NCBI RefSeq assembly: GCF_024437735.1
Contig: NZ_JANFQO010000011.1
Location: forward strand, 1-64,000
Length of the DNA stretch: 64,000 nucleotides
From: Tahibacter harae
Lineage (GTDB): Bacteria > Pseudomonadota > Gammaproteobacteria > Xanthomonadales > Rhodanobacteraceae
Direction: 5' to 3'
The notes under the pieces were generated by a model that saw only the letters and a list, made by a program, of their open reading frames with translations, was not told the DNA's origin and did no database searches. This document shows, one piece after another, positions 27,452 through 35,764 of this stretch (positions are counted from its first letter, which is position 1; the number at the start of each line of letters is the position of its first letter). The translations under genes were made by a program, and so were the position numbers.

Positions 27452-30097
27452 TCAGGGCTTCTGCCTGACTGCGGCAAGCCGCCGGGCGAGGCCTGGCGGC
27501 AGCGGCGCCGCCCACGCCCGTTCGAAGGCGCCGGCGTATTTCTCCGCCTCGTCGTAGCGCTTGAGAGCGTGGCTGTATTCGGCCGCGCACAGTAGCGCGT
27601 GGGTGGACTCCAGCACGTTGACCAGCGACAGCATCTGCAGTGCGCTGTCTTCCGCATAGGCGCGGCCGCGGTGATGCGTCAGCCACAGCGCCTGTTCCAG
27701 TGCTTCTTCGTGGCGCCCGGCCGCGGCATAGGCGTCGCGCAGGGCGACGCGGGTCAGGTACAGGCTGGTGTCGTTGACGAAGGGGCGCAGCGTTTCCACC
27801 GCCCTGTCCGCGTCGCCCCTGGCGCGCTGCAGTTCGGCGCGCGCGATCGCGGCCAGATTGACGGCGTTGGGGAATTCGCTGCTCTCGGCCGGTTTGGCAA
27901 TCTGTCCGACGAGGCTCTCGGCCAGTTCGCCATTGCCACTGCGCGCCGCGGCATAGGCGGCGAACAGGCTGGCTTCGATCGCGTGATGGCGTTCCAGGTC
28001 CTCCGTGTCCAGGCCGGCGGCGAGTTCGATTCTTGCGAAGCTGCGCAGCGCGGCGTCGGCATCGGGCTGTGCAGCGAACAGCAACAAGCTGCTGCGCATG
28101 CCTTCGAACACGCGGTGATACAGCGGACCGGCGGCCTTGGCCGCTTCCAGTGCGCTGCCGCTCAGGCGCAGGGCTTCGTCGAACTGGCCTTGGTCGGCGG
28201 CCAGCAGCAGGCGTACTCGCCAGCGGAATACGTCATTGCCGGCGACCCCGCTGTCGCGCGATTCGGCCAGCGCCGCATTGGCCTGCACGAAGCGGCGTTC
28301 GGCCGCGAGCAATTCCACATGCTGCAGGCCCATGCCATCGCCCCTGAGCTGACGCGCAAGGCGCAGTTGCTCGGCGGCCTTGGCGTAGTCGTCGCTGGCG
28401 AGGTACAGGGCACCGAGCAAATAGCGGCTGGAGCCCAGGCGCGGATTGTGCGTCGACAGCGCCGGCGCCAGCGCGGTGATCGCGTCGGCGTAGCGATTGG
28501 CATAGGTGCGCAGCATCATCGCGTAGTTGGCGTGGGCGGCGTGATAGTCGGGATACAGCTTGGCCAGCACGCTCCAGCGTTCGAACATGACGGCCGGCTT
28601 TTCCAGGCTGGCGGCGATCGCGTCCACGTACATGGCCTCGCGAGTCGGCAGCTTGTCGCGCAGTTCCTGCGCGCGGCGCAGCGAAGGCAGGGCGGCGACC
28701 TTGTCCGACGCGCTCAGGTAAATGCCGGCGATACCGACATGGGCCAGGGCGAAATCCGGATCCAGCGCGATCGCCTGGCGGTACATGGCCAGCGCCTCGC
28801 CCCAGTTCTCCGTCGCCAGCGCGCGCCGGCCCAGGGAGAATGCGCGCAGGGCGTCGATATTTGACGTCGTCACCTTGGCCAGCGGCTGCGTAGTCTCCGA
28901 AATCGCCGCCAGGTTCTCGCCCAGGCGCTGGCGCAGGGCTTCGTTGACTTTGTCGATGGAGGCCAGTGCCGATTCCACGCCTTCGCCCTCGGCCGATTCG
29001 GTATAGACCGTGGCTTCGGTGGTGGGGTCTATCACTTCAGCGGTGATGCGCAGCTTGCCGCCGACTTCGGTCGCCAGCGGCAGAATGGCGGCCTTGGCGC
29101 CTTCGCGCAGGGCGATCTCGGCGGCGCGGCGGCGGTCGACCTTGACCTTGGCCGGGTCCAGTTCCATGCGCCGCAGGGTGTCGCGCACCTGCAGATCGGA
29201 TACGACATTGACGTGGCGCGACTGCTCCAGGCCAATGCGGAAGGCGGTGCGCAGGGTGTCGTCCAGCGCACTCGCGGTGGTCAGGTTGTTGATATCGCCG
29301 ACCACGACCCAGTCGCGCTCGGCGAAGGCGATCGCCGCGGGCGGCCGCAGCAGCAGCCACAGGCCCAACAGCAGGGCGGCGGCGGCGATGCCGGCTTCGA
29401 TGAACATGCTGCCGGGGCGGCGCCACCAGGGCACTTCGCGCCAGGCCTTGCCGGAATACGGCGGCAGGCGCAGCGGCGCAATGCCGGCTTCGCCCACTTC
29501 GTAGACCACCAGCGGCTCGGGTACGCCCTTGAAGCGGTAGCGGCCGTGGTTGAGCCAGCGCGTGCGGTCGGCGTTGGCGCCCAGCTCGCCATGGGCGCGC
29601 TGGGCCAGGCTGGCGGCCACGCCGGAGACCAGGATCTGGCCGGGCAGGGCCAGCGAGGCCAGGCGCGCCGTCACCGGCTTGACCAGGCCCTCCACCTCGA
29701 TCGGCTTGGCGCCGTGGACCACGTCGCCGGGATCGTTCTGCCAGACCAGCACATCGCCCACATGCACGCCGATGCGCGCCTTGAGCACCAGACCTTCCTC
29801 CTGGCTCAGGCGCATCAGCTCGCGCTGGTAGGCCAGGGCGTAGGCGACGGCATGGATGGGACGTTCAAACAGCACCAGGAAGCCGTCGGTCTTGTCGATT
29901 TCCTGGCCCTGGTGGCGCAGCATCAGGTCGCGGGCCAGGCGGTCGTGCCGGCGCAGCAGGGCAGCGGCGCGCTGGTCGCCCAGGCGTTCAACCAGGCTGG
30001 TCGAATCGACCAGATCGCACAGCGCCAGGCTGCGCAGCAGCGGTTCGCCCTGCTGCGGCTGCGCCGTGGGTTCGGCGGGGGACACCAAGGCGTTCAT
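27452..30097 (-). CDS. putative peptide modification system cyclase (class III cyclase-like, TM, TPR)
   Basis: An 881-residue protein. Residues 20-200 are a class III nucleotidyl-cyclase-like domain: CDLVDST with metal-ligand candidate Asp28, DKTDGFLVLF with Lys69 and Asp71, and ARIGVHVGDVL. The usual transition-state Asn appears replaced (Pro141 near PVTARL, Arg145 kept), so catalysis is doubtful. Residues 231-250 are a transmembrane helix, 255-390 a CsgG/TolB-like domain, and about 400-870 TPR-type helical repeats. The start at 30097 has AGGAG nine bases upstream. It matches the cyclase partner (TIGR04510, from memory) of the modified-peptide family and is convergent with the peptide gene. 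Confidence 0.85.
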   Translation of the reverse strand: MNALVSPAEPTAQPQQGEPLLRSLALCDLVDSTSLVERLGDQRAAALLRRHDRLARDLMLRHQGQEIDKTDGFLVLFERPIHAVAYALAYQRELMRLSQEEGLVLKARIGVHVGDVLVWQNDPGDVVHGAKPIEVEGLVKPVTARLASLALPGQILVSGVAASLAQRAHGELGANADRTRWLNHGRYRFKGVPEPLVVYEVGEAGIAPLRLPPYSGKAWREVPWWRRPGSMFIEAGIAAAALLLGLWLLLRPPAAIAFAERDWVVVGDINNLTTASALDDTLRTAFRIGLEQSRHVNVVSDLQVRDTLRRMELDPAKVKVDRRRAAEIALREGAKAAILPLATEVGGKLRITAEVIDPTTEATVYTESAEGEGVESALASIDKVNEALRQRLGENLAAISETTQPLAKVTTSNIDALRAFSLGRRALATENWGEALAMYRQAIALDPDFALAHVGIAGIYLSASDKVAALPSLRRAQELRDKLPTREAMYVDAIAASLEKPAVMFERWSVLAKLYPDYHAAHANYAMMLRTYANRYADAITALAPALSTHNPRLGSSRYLLGALYLASDDYAKAAEQLRLARQLRGDGMGLQHVELLAAERRFVQANAALAESRDSGVAGNDVFRWRVRLLLAADQGQFDEALRLSGSALEAAKAAGPLYHRVFEGMRSSLLLFAAQPDADAALRSFARIELAAGLDTEDLERHHAIEASLFAAYAAARSGNGELAESLVGQIAKPAESSEFPNAVNLAAIARAELQRARGDADRAVETLRPFVNDTSLYLTRVALRDAYAAAGRHEEALEQALWLTHHRGRAYAEDSALQMLSLVNVLESTHALLCAAEYSHALKRYDEAEKYAGAFERAWAAPLPPGLARRLAAVRQKP

Positions 30098-30405
30098 GCC
30101 CGAGACTCCTGCGGCGGGACGGCAGCCGGTCCGCCGCCCCTCCGCGGTGGATGCAGACTGCAGGCAACCGGTTTGCATAGCGCAAAAACGTGGCCGGCTG
30201 CATCACCCTGGCGTGCAGCTGGCCGCCGGCGCGGGCGGGCCGGGTTGCTGGGCTCGGAAGGTCTCGCCGCACTCATGCGTCACTCCGGCGGGCCGGGCGG
30301 TTTGCAGGGAGTGCATCTTGCAACGGGCGCAAGCGCCGCGCCAGTGGCGCGGGCGCCCAAGTACAGAAGGGGATTCGTAGCTTTGGCGGCCGGCGGCGGC
30401 CCGGT
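30098..30405. other. upstream region of the cyclase-like gene, no gene
   Basis: A 308-bp gap between the cyclase-like gene start and the end of the GGDEF gene, both minus strand. It should contain the promoter of the cyclase-like gene; AT-richer sequence around 30170-30190 is the likeliest place. No reading frame is supported. Confidence 0.4.
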
Positions 30406-31443
30406 TCAGGCGATGACGCGGTGGTTGTCGCCGCCTTCGCCCTTGACCAGGTACAGGGCGCAGTCCGAATCGCTGTACCAGGCCGACCAGTCGGCGGTCT
30501 CGTGGCACAGGCTGCCGCCGACGCTGACGCTGACCGTCAGCCCCTCGGCCGGGGCATGGAAGCGCAGGCCGCGCACGCCGCTGGTGATCTGGGCGGCGCG
30601 GCTGCGCAGCTCGTCGGCATCCTTGACCTGCACCAGCAGGGCGAATTCGTCGCCGCCCAGGCGGCAGGGCAGGTCGCAGGCCGCGGCGGCCTGCTGCACC
30701 TCGCGCGCGACGGCGCGCAGGGTCAGGTCGCCGGCGAGATGGCCGTAGTGATCGTTGATCTGCTTGAAGCGGTCGATGTCGATCAGCAGCAGGCCCAGGC
30801 GCAGGCCGGGCAGGCGCTTGCTGCGCAGCTCTTCCAGGTAGCTGTACAGACCGCGCCGGTTGCACAGCCCGGTCAGTTCATCGGTGCGCACCAGGCGTTC
30901 GGCGGTGGAGAGCTGGGTCTGGGTCTGGCGCAGCGAATCCAGCGTGACCATCAGGTCTTCGTTGCGGCGCTTGAGGCTCTGGATCAGCTGCTGTTCGCTG
31001 GCCACCAGGTAGGAGAACGAGCGCCGCATGAACTGCGCCAGCAGCGGCGCTTCCGTCTGTAAAAGTTTCTCGAATGCGGCGTGCTCGATCACGCGCAGTA
31101 CGGCGGCTTCCGCGGCGACCGCGTTGGCCACGCGCGCGTGGTTGCCGATGAACAGGGCCAGCTCGCCGAAGAATTCGCGGGCGCCGATCAGCTTGTCCGG
31201 CATGCCGTCGCCGAATTCCAGCTGAATGGTGCCGGATTCGATCACGAACATGGCCCGGCCCAGCTCGCCCTTGCGGAAGATCATCTCGCGCGCGACCAGT
31301 TCGCGGCGCTGGCCGGCGCCGACGAACAGGGCCAGCTCCTCGTCCGACAGCTGCCGCGGCAGGAAGGTCGGGCGATGGCGGGCGAAGGCGCTGCTGGGCG
31401 TGGCCGACTGCGTCAAGGAAGCTCCAGGACTGACCATGACCAC
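30406..31443 (-). CDS. cNMP-binding-domain diguanylate cyclase
   Basis: A 345-residue signalling protein. Residues about 25-145 are a cyclic-nucleotide-binding-like domain (REMIFRKGELGRAMFVIESGTIQLEF, then GAREFFGELALF), a short helix joins it, and residues 185-345 form a GGDEF domain with intact RLGGDEFALL, so c-di-GMP synthesis is expected. I prefer a GTG start at 31443 with GGGAGG six bases upstream; ATGs at 31437 and 31482 are alternatives with poorer ribosome sites. It is upstream of the cyclase-like gene on the same strand, suggesting a cyclic-nucleotide link, but the 308-bp gap makes co-transcription uncertain. Confidence 0.9.
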   Translation of the reverse strand: MVMVSPGASLTQSATPSSAFARHRPTFLPRQLSDEELALFVGAGQRRELVAREMIFRKGELGRAMFVIESGTIQLEFGDGMPDKLIGAREFFGELALFIGNHARVANAVAAEAAVLRVIEHAAFEKLLQTEAPLLAQFMRRSFSYLVASEQQLIQSLKRRNEDLMVTLDSLRQTQTQLSTAERLVRTDELTGLCNRRGLYSYLEELRSKRLPGLRLGLLLIDIDRFKQINDHYGHLAGDLTLRAVAREVQQAAAACDLPCRLGGDEFALLVQVKDADELRSRAAQITSGVRGLRFHAPAEGLTVSVSVGGSLCHETADWSAWYSDSDCALYLVKGEGGDNHRVIA

Positions 31444-31524
31444 GAAATCCCTCCCCGGGATCCCTCGTTGTGGATCAGGCATCTTACATCAGCCGCCGGC
31501 GCCGGCCAGCCGGGCCGGCGGGCT

Positions 31525-32301
31525 TCAGGCGCGCAGGCCCACGCCGCGCTTGAGCAGGTACAGGCCGAAGCCGGCCAGCACCGCCGCAGCCAGCAGCATC
31601 ACGCCGTAGGCGGCGTACAGGTTCACGTCGCTGATGCCGAGCAGGCCGTAGCGGAAGGCGTTGACCATGTAGACGATGGGGTTGGCCAGCGAAATGCTGT
31701 GCCAGGGCTCGCTCAGGTGGCTGACCGGGTAGAACACGCCGCCGAGATAGGTCAGCGGGGTGAGGATGAAGGTCGGCACGATGGCGATGTCGTCGAACTT
31801 CTTGGCATACACCGCGTTGACGAAGCCGGCCAGGGCGAACACCACCGCGGTGAGCAGGAAAGTGGTCAGAGTGACGGCGAAATGGTGGATGCGGATGGGG
31901 GTGAAGAACATGGCCACCGCCAGCACGATCGCGCCGACCATCAGCCCGCGCACCACCGCGCCGGTGACGTAGCCGGCCAGGATCACCCAGCTGGGCATCG
32001 GCGACACCAGCATTTCCTCGACATAGCGGCCGAACTTGGAGCCGAAGAAGGAGCTGGAGATATTGCCGTAGGCGTTCTGGATCACGCTCATCATGATCAG
32101 CCCCGGCACGATGAAGTCGATGTAGCTGATGCCGGGCTGCATTTCGCCGATGCGGCTGCCGATCATGTTGCCGAAGATGAAGAAATACAGCGTCATCGTG
32201 ATCGCCGGCGGCAGCAGGGTCTGGCCCCAGATGCGCAGGATGCGGGCGATCTCGCGGCGGACTATCGTGCCCAGGGCGACCAGGTTGGCTTGGGTTTGCA
32301 T
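31525..32301 (-). CDS. ABC-2 type transporter permease, YadH-like
   Basis: A 258-residue integral membrane protein with six predicted helices and the ABC2 signature region SYIDFIVPGLIMMSVIQNAYGN and VEEMLVSPMPSWVILAGY. It lies directly downstream of its ATPase gene (45 bp) and forms a two-component exporter of the YadG-YadH/NodIJ class. YadGH-type exporters are common in proteobacteria with unknown substrates. The C-terminal helix ends with a short basic tail. Confidence 0.93.
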   Translation of the reverse strand: MQTQANLVALGTIVRREIARILRIWGQTLLPPAITMTLYFFIFGNMIGSRIGEMQPGISYIDFIVPGLIMMSVIQNAYGNISSSFFGSKFGRYVEEMLVSPMPSWVILAGYVTGAVVRGLMVGAIVLAVAMFFTPIRIHHFAVTLTTFLLTAVVFALAGFVNAVYAKKFDDIAIVPTFILTPLTYLGGVFYPVSHLSEPWHSISLANPIVYMVNAFRYGLLGISDVNLYAAYGVMLLAAAVLAGFGLYLLKRGVGLRA

Positions 32302-32346
32302 CGGGAGTCGTTCGGAATGGGGAGATTGGGGGCGGTCGTGCCGCGC

Positions 32347-33285
32347 TCAGGCCGCAGCCTGGCCGTTGTTGCCTTCGACCAGGCGCACGAACAGTTCTTC
32401 CAGGCGGTTGGCCTTGTTGCGCATGGAGGTGACCACGATGCCGCGCGCGCTGAGCGCGGCGAACAGCGAATTCAGGTCGTGGGTGCGCGACATTTCCGCC
32501 TCCAGCGTGTGCGCGTCCACCGCCGCCAGCTTCACGCCGTCGACCTCGGGCAGGTCGGCCGGCATCTGCGCCACGTCGAGCACGAAGGTTTCCACGTCCA
32601 GCTTGGCCAGCAGGCGCTTCATCGAGGTGTTCTCGATGATGCTGCCCTTGTCGATGATGGCGATGTTGCGGCAGAGCTGCTCGGCTTCTTCCAGGTAATG
32701 CGTGGTCAGGATCACCGTGGTGCCGGCGCGGTTGATCTCGGTGACGAACTTCCACATGGAGCGGCGGATCTCGATATCCACGCCGGCGGTGGGTTCGTCC
32801 AGGATCAGCAGGCGCGGCTCGTTCATCATGGCGCGGGCGATCATCAGGCGCCGCTTCATGCCGCCGGACAGGGTACGCGAGGCCACCGCCTTCTTTTCCC
32901 ACAGGCTGAGCTGGCGCAGGTATTTCTCCGCCCGTTCGCAGGCGATGCGCCGCGGAATGCCGTAGAAGCCGGCCTGGTTCACGCAGATGTCGAACGGGTT
33001 CTCGAACTGGTTGAAGTTGAGTTCCTGCGGCACCAGCCCGATCAGCTGCATGGCGCCGCCGCGGTCGGTGTGGATGGAGCGGCCGAACACGCGCGCCTCG
33101 CCGCCGCTGGCGTTGACCAGGGAGGACAGAATGCCGATCAGGGTGGACTTGCCCGCCCCGTTTGGCCCCAGCAGCGCGAAGAAATCACCGGGTTCCACCG
33201 TCAGCGACACGCCCTTGAGTGCGTGCACGCCGTTGGCGTAGGTCTTGGTCAGGTCGCGGACTTCCAGCGCGGGAGCAGTGCTCAT
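32347..33285 (-). CDS. ABC transporter ATP-binding protein, YadG-like
   Basis: A 312-residue ABC ATPase: Walker A LGPNGAGKSTL, Q-loop LVPQELNFNQFENP, signature LSGGMKRRLMIARAMM and Walker B LLILDEPTAGVD, then a C-terminal extension to residue 312 typical of the NodI/YadG group. It energises the permease encoded 45 bp downstream. The gene is divergent from the ferredoxin-NADP reductase gene with 65 bp between starts, so their promoters overlap. Confidence 0.95.
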   Translation of the reverse strand: MSTAPALEVRDLTKTYANGVHALKGVSLTVEPGDFFALLGPNGAGKSTLIGILSSLVNASGGEARVFGRSIHTDRGGAMQLIGLVPQELNFNQFENPFDICVNQAGFYGIPRRIACERAEKYLRQLSLWEKKAVASRTLSGGMKRRLMIARAMMNEPRLLILDEPTAGVDIEIRRSMWKFVTEINRAGTTVILTTHYLEEAEQLCRNIAIIDKGSIIENTSMKRLLAKLDVETFVLDVAQMPADLPEVDGVKLAAVDAHTLEAEMSRTHDLNSLFAALSARGIVVTSMRNKANRLEELFVRLVEGNNGQAAA

Positions 33286-33350
33286 GGGCTGCAGGTTGGG
33301 GGAGGGGCGGGTAGTATACGGCCCCCTTTGCCGACGATTGGTTCTGTCCC

Positions 33351-34100
33351 GTGGCCGAACAGTTTCCGCTGCGCCTGGTTTCCAGCTACATGCTCGCCGA
33401 CGCGGTGCGGCATCTGGTGTTCGAGCGGGCCGACGGCCAGGCCTTCGCCTTCGCCCCGGGCCAGTTCATCCAGGTGCATTTCCATTACGCCGACGGCAAG
33501 CCGACCAAGCGCAGCTATTCGGTGGCAACGGTGGGCGCCGGCGACGCCACGCCGGTGAGCCGTATCGAGATTGCCGTGTCCTATGTCGAAGGCGGCGCGG
33601 CGACCGCGCTGCTCGGCGGTCTGCAGGAAGGCGAGACCATCACCGCCAGCGGCCCCTACGGCCGCTTCTGCCTGTTCGACAACGACGCCAACCGGCGCTA
33701 TCTGCTGGTCGGCACCGGCACCGGCATCACGCCCTACCGCGCCATGTTGCCGCAGTTGCGCCAGGTGATCGCCGCGCGCGGCTGCGAGGTCAACCTGATC
33801 TTCGGCGCGCGCAATGAGCAGGAACTGCTCTACGACGCCGACTTCACCGCGTTCGAGCGCGAAGTGCCCGGTTTCCGCTACTACGCCTGCCTCTCGCGCG
33901 TGCCGCGCGCCCAGCCGCGGGCGCAGGACCGGCAGGGCCATGTGCAGGCGCTGATCCGCGAGCTGGCGCCGGATCCGGCCGGCGACATTGCTTACCTCTG
34001 CGGCAACCCGAATATGGTCGACGAGGCCTTCACCCTGCTCAAGGAAGCCGGCCTGCCGGTGCCGCATATCCGCCGCGAAAAGTACATTTCGTCCAAATAA
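33351..34100 (+). CDS. fpr: ferredoxin-NADP reductase
   Basis: A 249-residue FAD- and NADP-binding oxidoreductase. The FAD-binding KRSYSVAT motif, the NADP-binding GTGTGITPYRAML and the C-terminal REKYISSK fit the FNR superfamily, bacterial Fpr-like. It transfers electrons between NADPH and ferredoxin or flavodoxin, supporting redox balance. The start codon is GTG at 33351 with no clear Shine-Dalgarno; TAGTAT about 33 bases upstream is a likely -10. Subclass (Fpr versus related flavin reductases) is less certain than the superfamily. Confidence 0.85.
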   Translation: MAEQFPLRLVSSYMLADAVRHLVFERADGQAFAFAPGQFIQVHFHYADGKPTKRSYSVATVGAGDATPVSRIEIAVSYVEGGAATALLGGLQEGETITASGPYGRFCLFDNDANRRYLLVGTGTGITPYRAMLPQLRQVIAARGCEVNLIFGARNEQELLYDADFTAFEREVPGFRYYACLSRVPRAQPRAQDRQGHVQALIRELAPDPAGDIAYLCGNPNMVDEAFTLLKEAGLPVPHIRREKYISSK

Positions 34101-34121
34101 GCGGGCTGGCGGCCGGCCGCG

Positions 34122-34658
34122 TCAGACCATACGCCGCAAGGTGTTGTCGCGCACCGCGAAGTGATGCCATAGCGCGGCGGCGGCGTGCAGGCCGATGACG
34201 AAGTAGAAGGCCGTGCCCAGCCATTCGTGCAGTTCTTCGGCGGTCTCGTGCAGGCCCGGGTCGCGCCCGACCAGGGCCGGCAGGGCCCAGTCGGTCATCG
34301 GGATTGCCACGGCGCGTTCGGCGCTCTGCGCCGTGATCAGCCCGAGCACCGGCTGGGCGATCAGGAAGGCATACAGCAGCAGGTGCGTGGCCAGGGCGGC
34401 CCAGCGCAGCAGGCGCGCGGGCGGCGGCAGTATCGGCGGCGCCGGCTGCACCAGGCGCAGGCCTATGCGCGGCAGCACCAGCAGCAGCACGAACAGACCC
34501 AGGAACATGTGCCATTGCATCGCCAGGGCGCGCTGGCCGCCTTCGCGCGGCAGGTAGCCGCGGAACTCGGCGACCAGATACACCACGGCGATCACTGCAA
34601 CCGTCGCCCAGTGCAGCGCGCGCAGCGGCAGGGCGTAGCGGGTCGCGACGGTCTTCAT
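34122..34658 (-). CDS. cytochrome b561
   Basis: A 178-residue diheme membrane cytochrome with four helices. Candidate heme-ligand histidines are in RALHWATV (16), MQWHMFLGL (50), the LHEWLG region (about 144) and IGLHAAAALWHHF (158 region). E. coli-type b561 proteins transfer electrons from quinol or oxidise superoxide. The ATG overlaps the stop of tag by four bases, so it is the last gene of a three-gene unit (KSI-like, tag, b561). Its physiological partner is unknown. Confidence 0.93.
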   Translation of the reverse strand: MKTVATRYALPLRALHWATVAVIAVVYLVAEFRGYLPREGGQRALAMQWHMFLGLFVLLLVLPRIGLRLVQPAPPILPPPARLLRWAALATHLLLYAFLIAQPVLGLITAQSAERAVAIPMTDWALPALVGRDPGLHETAEELHEWLGTAFYFVIGLHAAAALWHHFAVRDNTLRRMV

Positions 34659-35227
34659 GCGTTGCTCCGGCGGCAGAAACAGTCGGCCATGTGATCGTTG
34701 ACCATGCCCGTGGCCTGCATGAAGGCATAGCAGATGGTGGTGCCGACGAAGGTGAAGCCTTTCTTCTTCAGCGCCTTGCTCATCGCATCGGAGCGTTCGG
34801 TGCTGGCCGGCACGTCGCCGCGGCTGCGCGGCGTGTTGTCGAGCGGCTTGGCGCCGACGAAGGACCACAAATAGGTGTCCAGGCTGCCGTGCTCTTTCTG
34901 CACCGCCTGTGCGGCCAGTGCATTCTTGCGCACGCCGTAGACCTTGAGGCGGTTGCGCACTATGCCCGGATCCAGCAGGGCTTTTTCCAGCTCCTTGTCG
35001 GTCAGGCGGGCGCAGCGATCTATGTCGAAATCGTGGAACACGCGGCGGTAGTTGGCGCGCTTTTCCAGGATGGTGCGCCAGGACAGCCCGGCCTGGGCGC
35101 CTTCGAGGCAGAGGAATTCGAACAGCTCGCGCTCGCCGTGCAGCGGGCGGCCCCATTCGGTGTCGTGGTAGTCGCGTTCGCTGTCGCTGCCCTCGGCCCA
35201 GAAACAGCGCTTGAGCGGCTGGCTCAT
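34655..35227 (-). CDS. tag: DNA-3-methyladenine glycosylase I
   Basis: A 190-residue base-excision repair enzyme that removes 3-methyladenine. The family core CFWAEGSDSERDYHDTEWGRPLHGERELFEFLCLEG is intact apart from its length, with zinc-ligand candidates Cys8, His21, His179 and Cys183 (HMADCFC). LSWRTILEKRANYRRVF forms the helix-hairpin-helix-like region. It is joined by ATGA overlaps to the KSI-like gene before it and the cytochrome gene after it. Confidence 0.96.
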   Translation of the reverse strand: MSQPLKRCFWAEGSDSERDYHDTEWGRPLHGERELFEFLCLEGAQAGLSWRTILEKRANYRRVFHDFDIDRCARLTDKELEKALLDPGIVRNRLKVYGVRKNALAAQAVQKEHGSLDTYLWSFVGAKPLDNTPRSRGDVPASTERSDAMSKALKKKGFTFVGTTICYAFMQATGMVNDHMADCFCRRSNA

Positions 35228-35652
35228 GCGCTCACCTGGTTCAGCCAGGCATCCAGGTTGTAGTAGTTGGTCACCCGGGTGATCTGGCCGTCGACGATCT
35301 CGAAGAAGGCGCCGCCGGGCAGTACGTAATGCTGGCCGCGGGCTTCGGGCAGGCCGGCGTCGCTGGCCAGGTACTGGCCGTGCACCACGTATTCGGCCGC
35401 GGCGCGCGAGCCGTCGGCATTGGCCATGACGACGATGTCGCGCAGCTGTTCGCTGTAGCAGCGCTGCATGCGGGCGAGGAATTCGCGGAACGCGGCGCGG
35501 CCGGTTTCGCGCCCGCCCTGGTTGACGTCGTGGCGCACATCCTCGGACAGGCAGGCGAGCATGCTGTCCCAGTCGGCGCGATTGAACGCGGTGTAGTAGC
35601 GCAGCAGCAGTTCGGTCGCGCGATCCATGGCGCGCACACCGTCGATGATCAT
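35224..35652 (-). CDS. ketosteroid-isomerase/SnoaL-like protein
   Basis: A 142-residue NTF2-like protein: LLRYYTAFNRADWDSMLACLSEDVRHDVNQGG and VLPGGAFFEIVDGQITRVTNYYNLDAWL. This matches the ketosteroid-isomerase-related group, small alpha+beta cones that bind hydrophobic ligands, mostly without known substrates. The ATG at 35652 has GGAG six bases upstream. Its stop overlaps the tag start by four bases, so it leads the operon. Confidence 0.85.
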   Translation of the reverse strand: MIIDGVRAMDRATELLLRYYTAFNRADWDSMLACLSEDVRHDVNQGGRETGRAAFREFLARMQRCYSEQLRDIVVMANADGSRAAAEYVVHGQYLASDAGLPEARGQHYVLPGGAFFEIVDGQITRVTNYYNLDAWLNQVSA

Positions 35653-35764
35653 GCAAAGCTCCGGCCGGCGCAGCGCCGGGTCGATCTATGGGAAACCCAA
35701 GCATAGCCGCCGCGGATGCGCGGCGCAGCCTTATCATGCATGCTTTCTGCCAGCGCCAGCGCCC

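Noticed and set aside
31525-33285. YadGH-type ABC exporter as the exporter of the modified peptide
   Set aside because: This exporter pair is widespread and usually unlinked to peptide-modification genes; it has no C39 peptidase domain and is separated by the GGDEF gene.
31081-33558. 825-codon plus-strand open frame antisense to the YadGH genes
   Set aside because: His/Asp/Gln/Ala-rich shadow frame typical of antisense in GC-rich DNA; the ABC genes have complete motifs.
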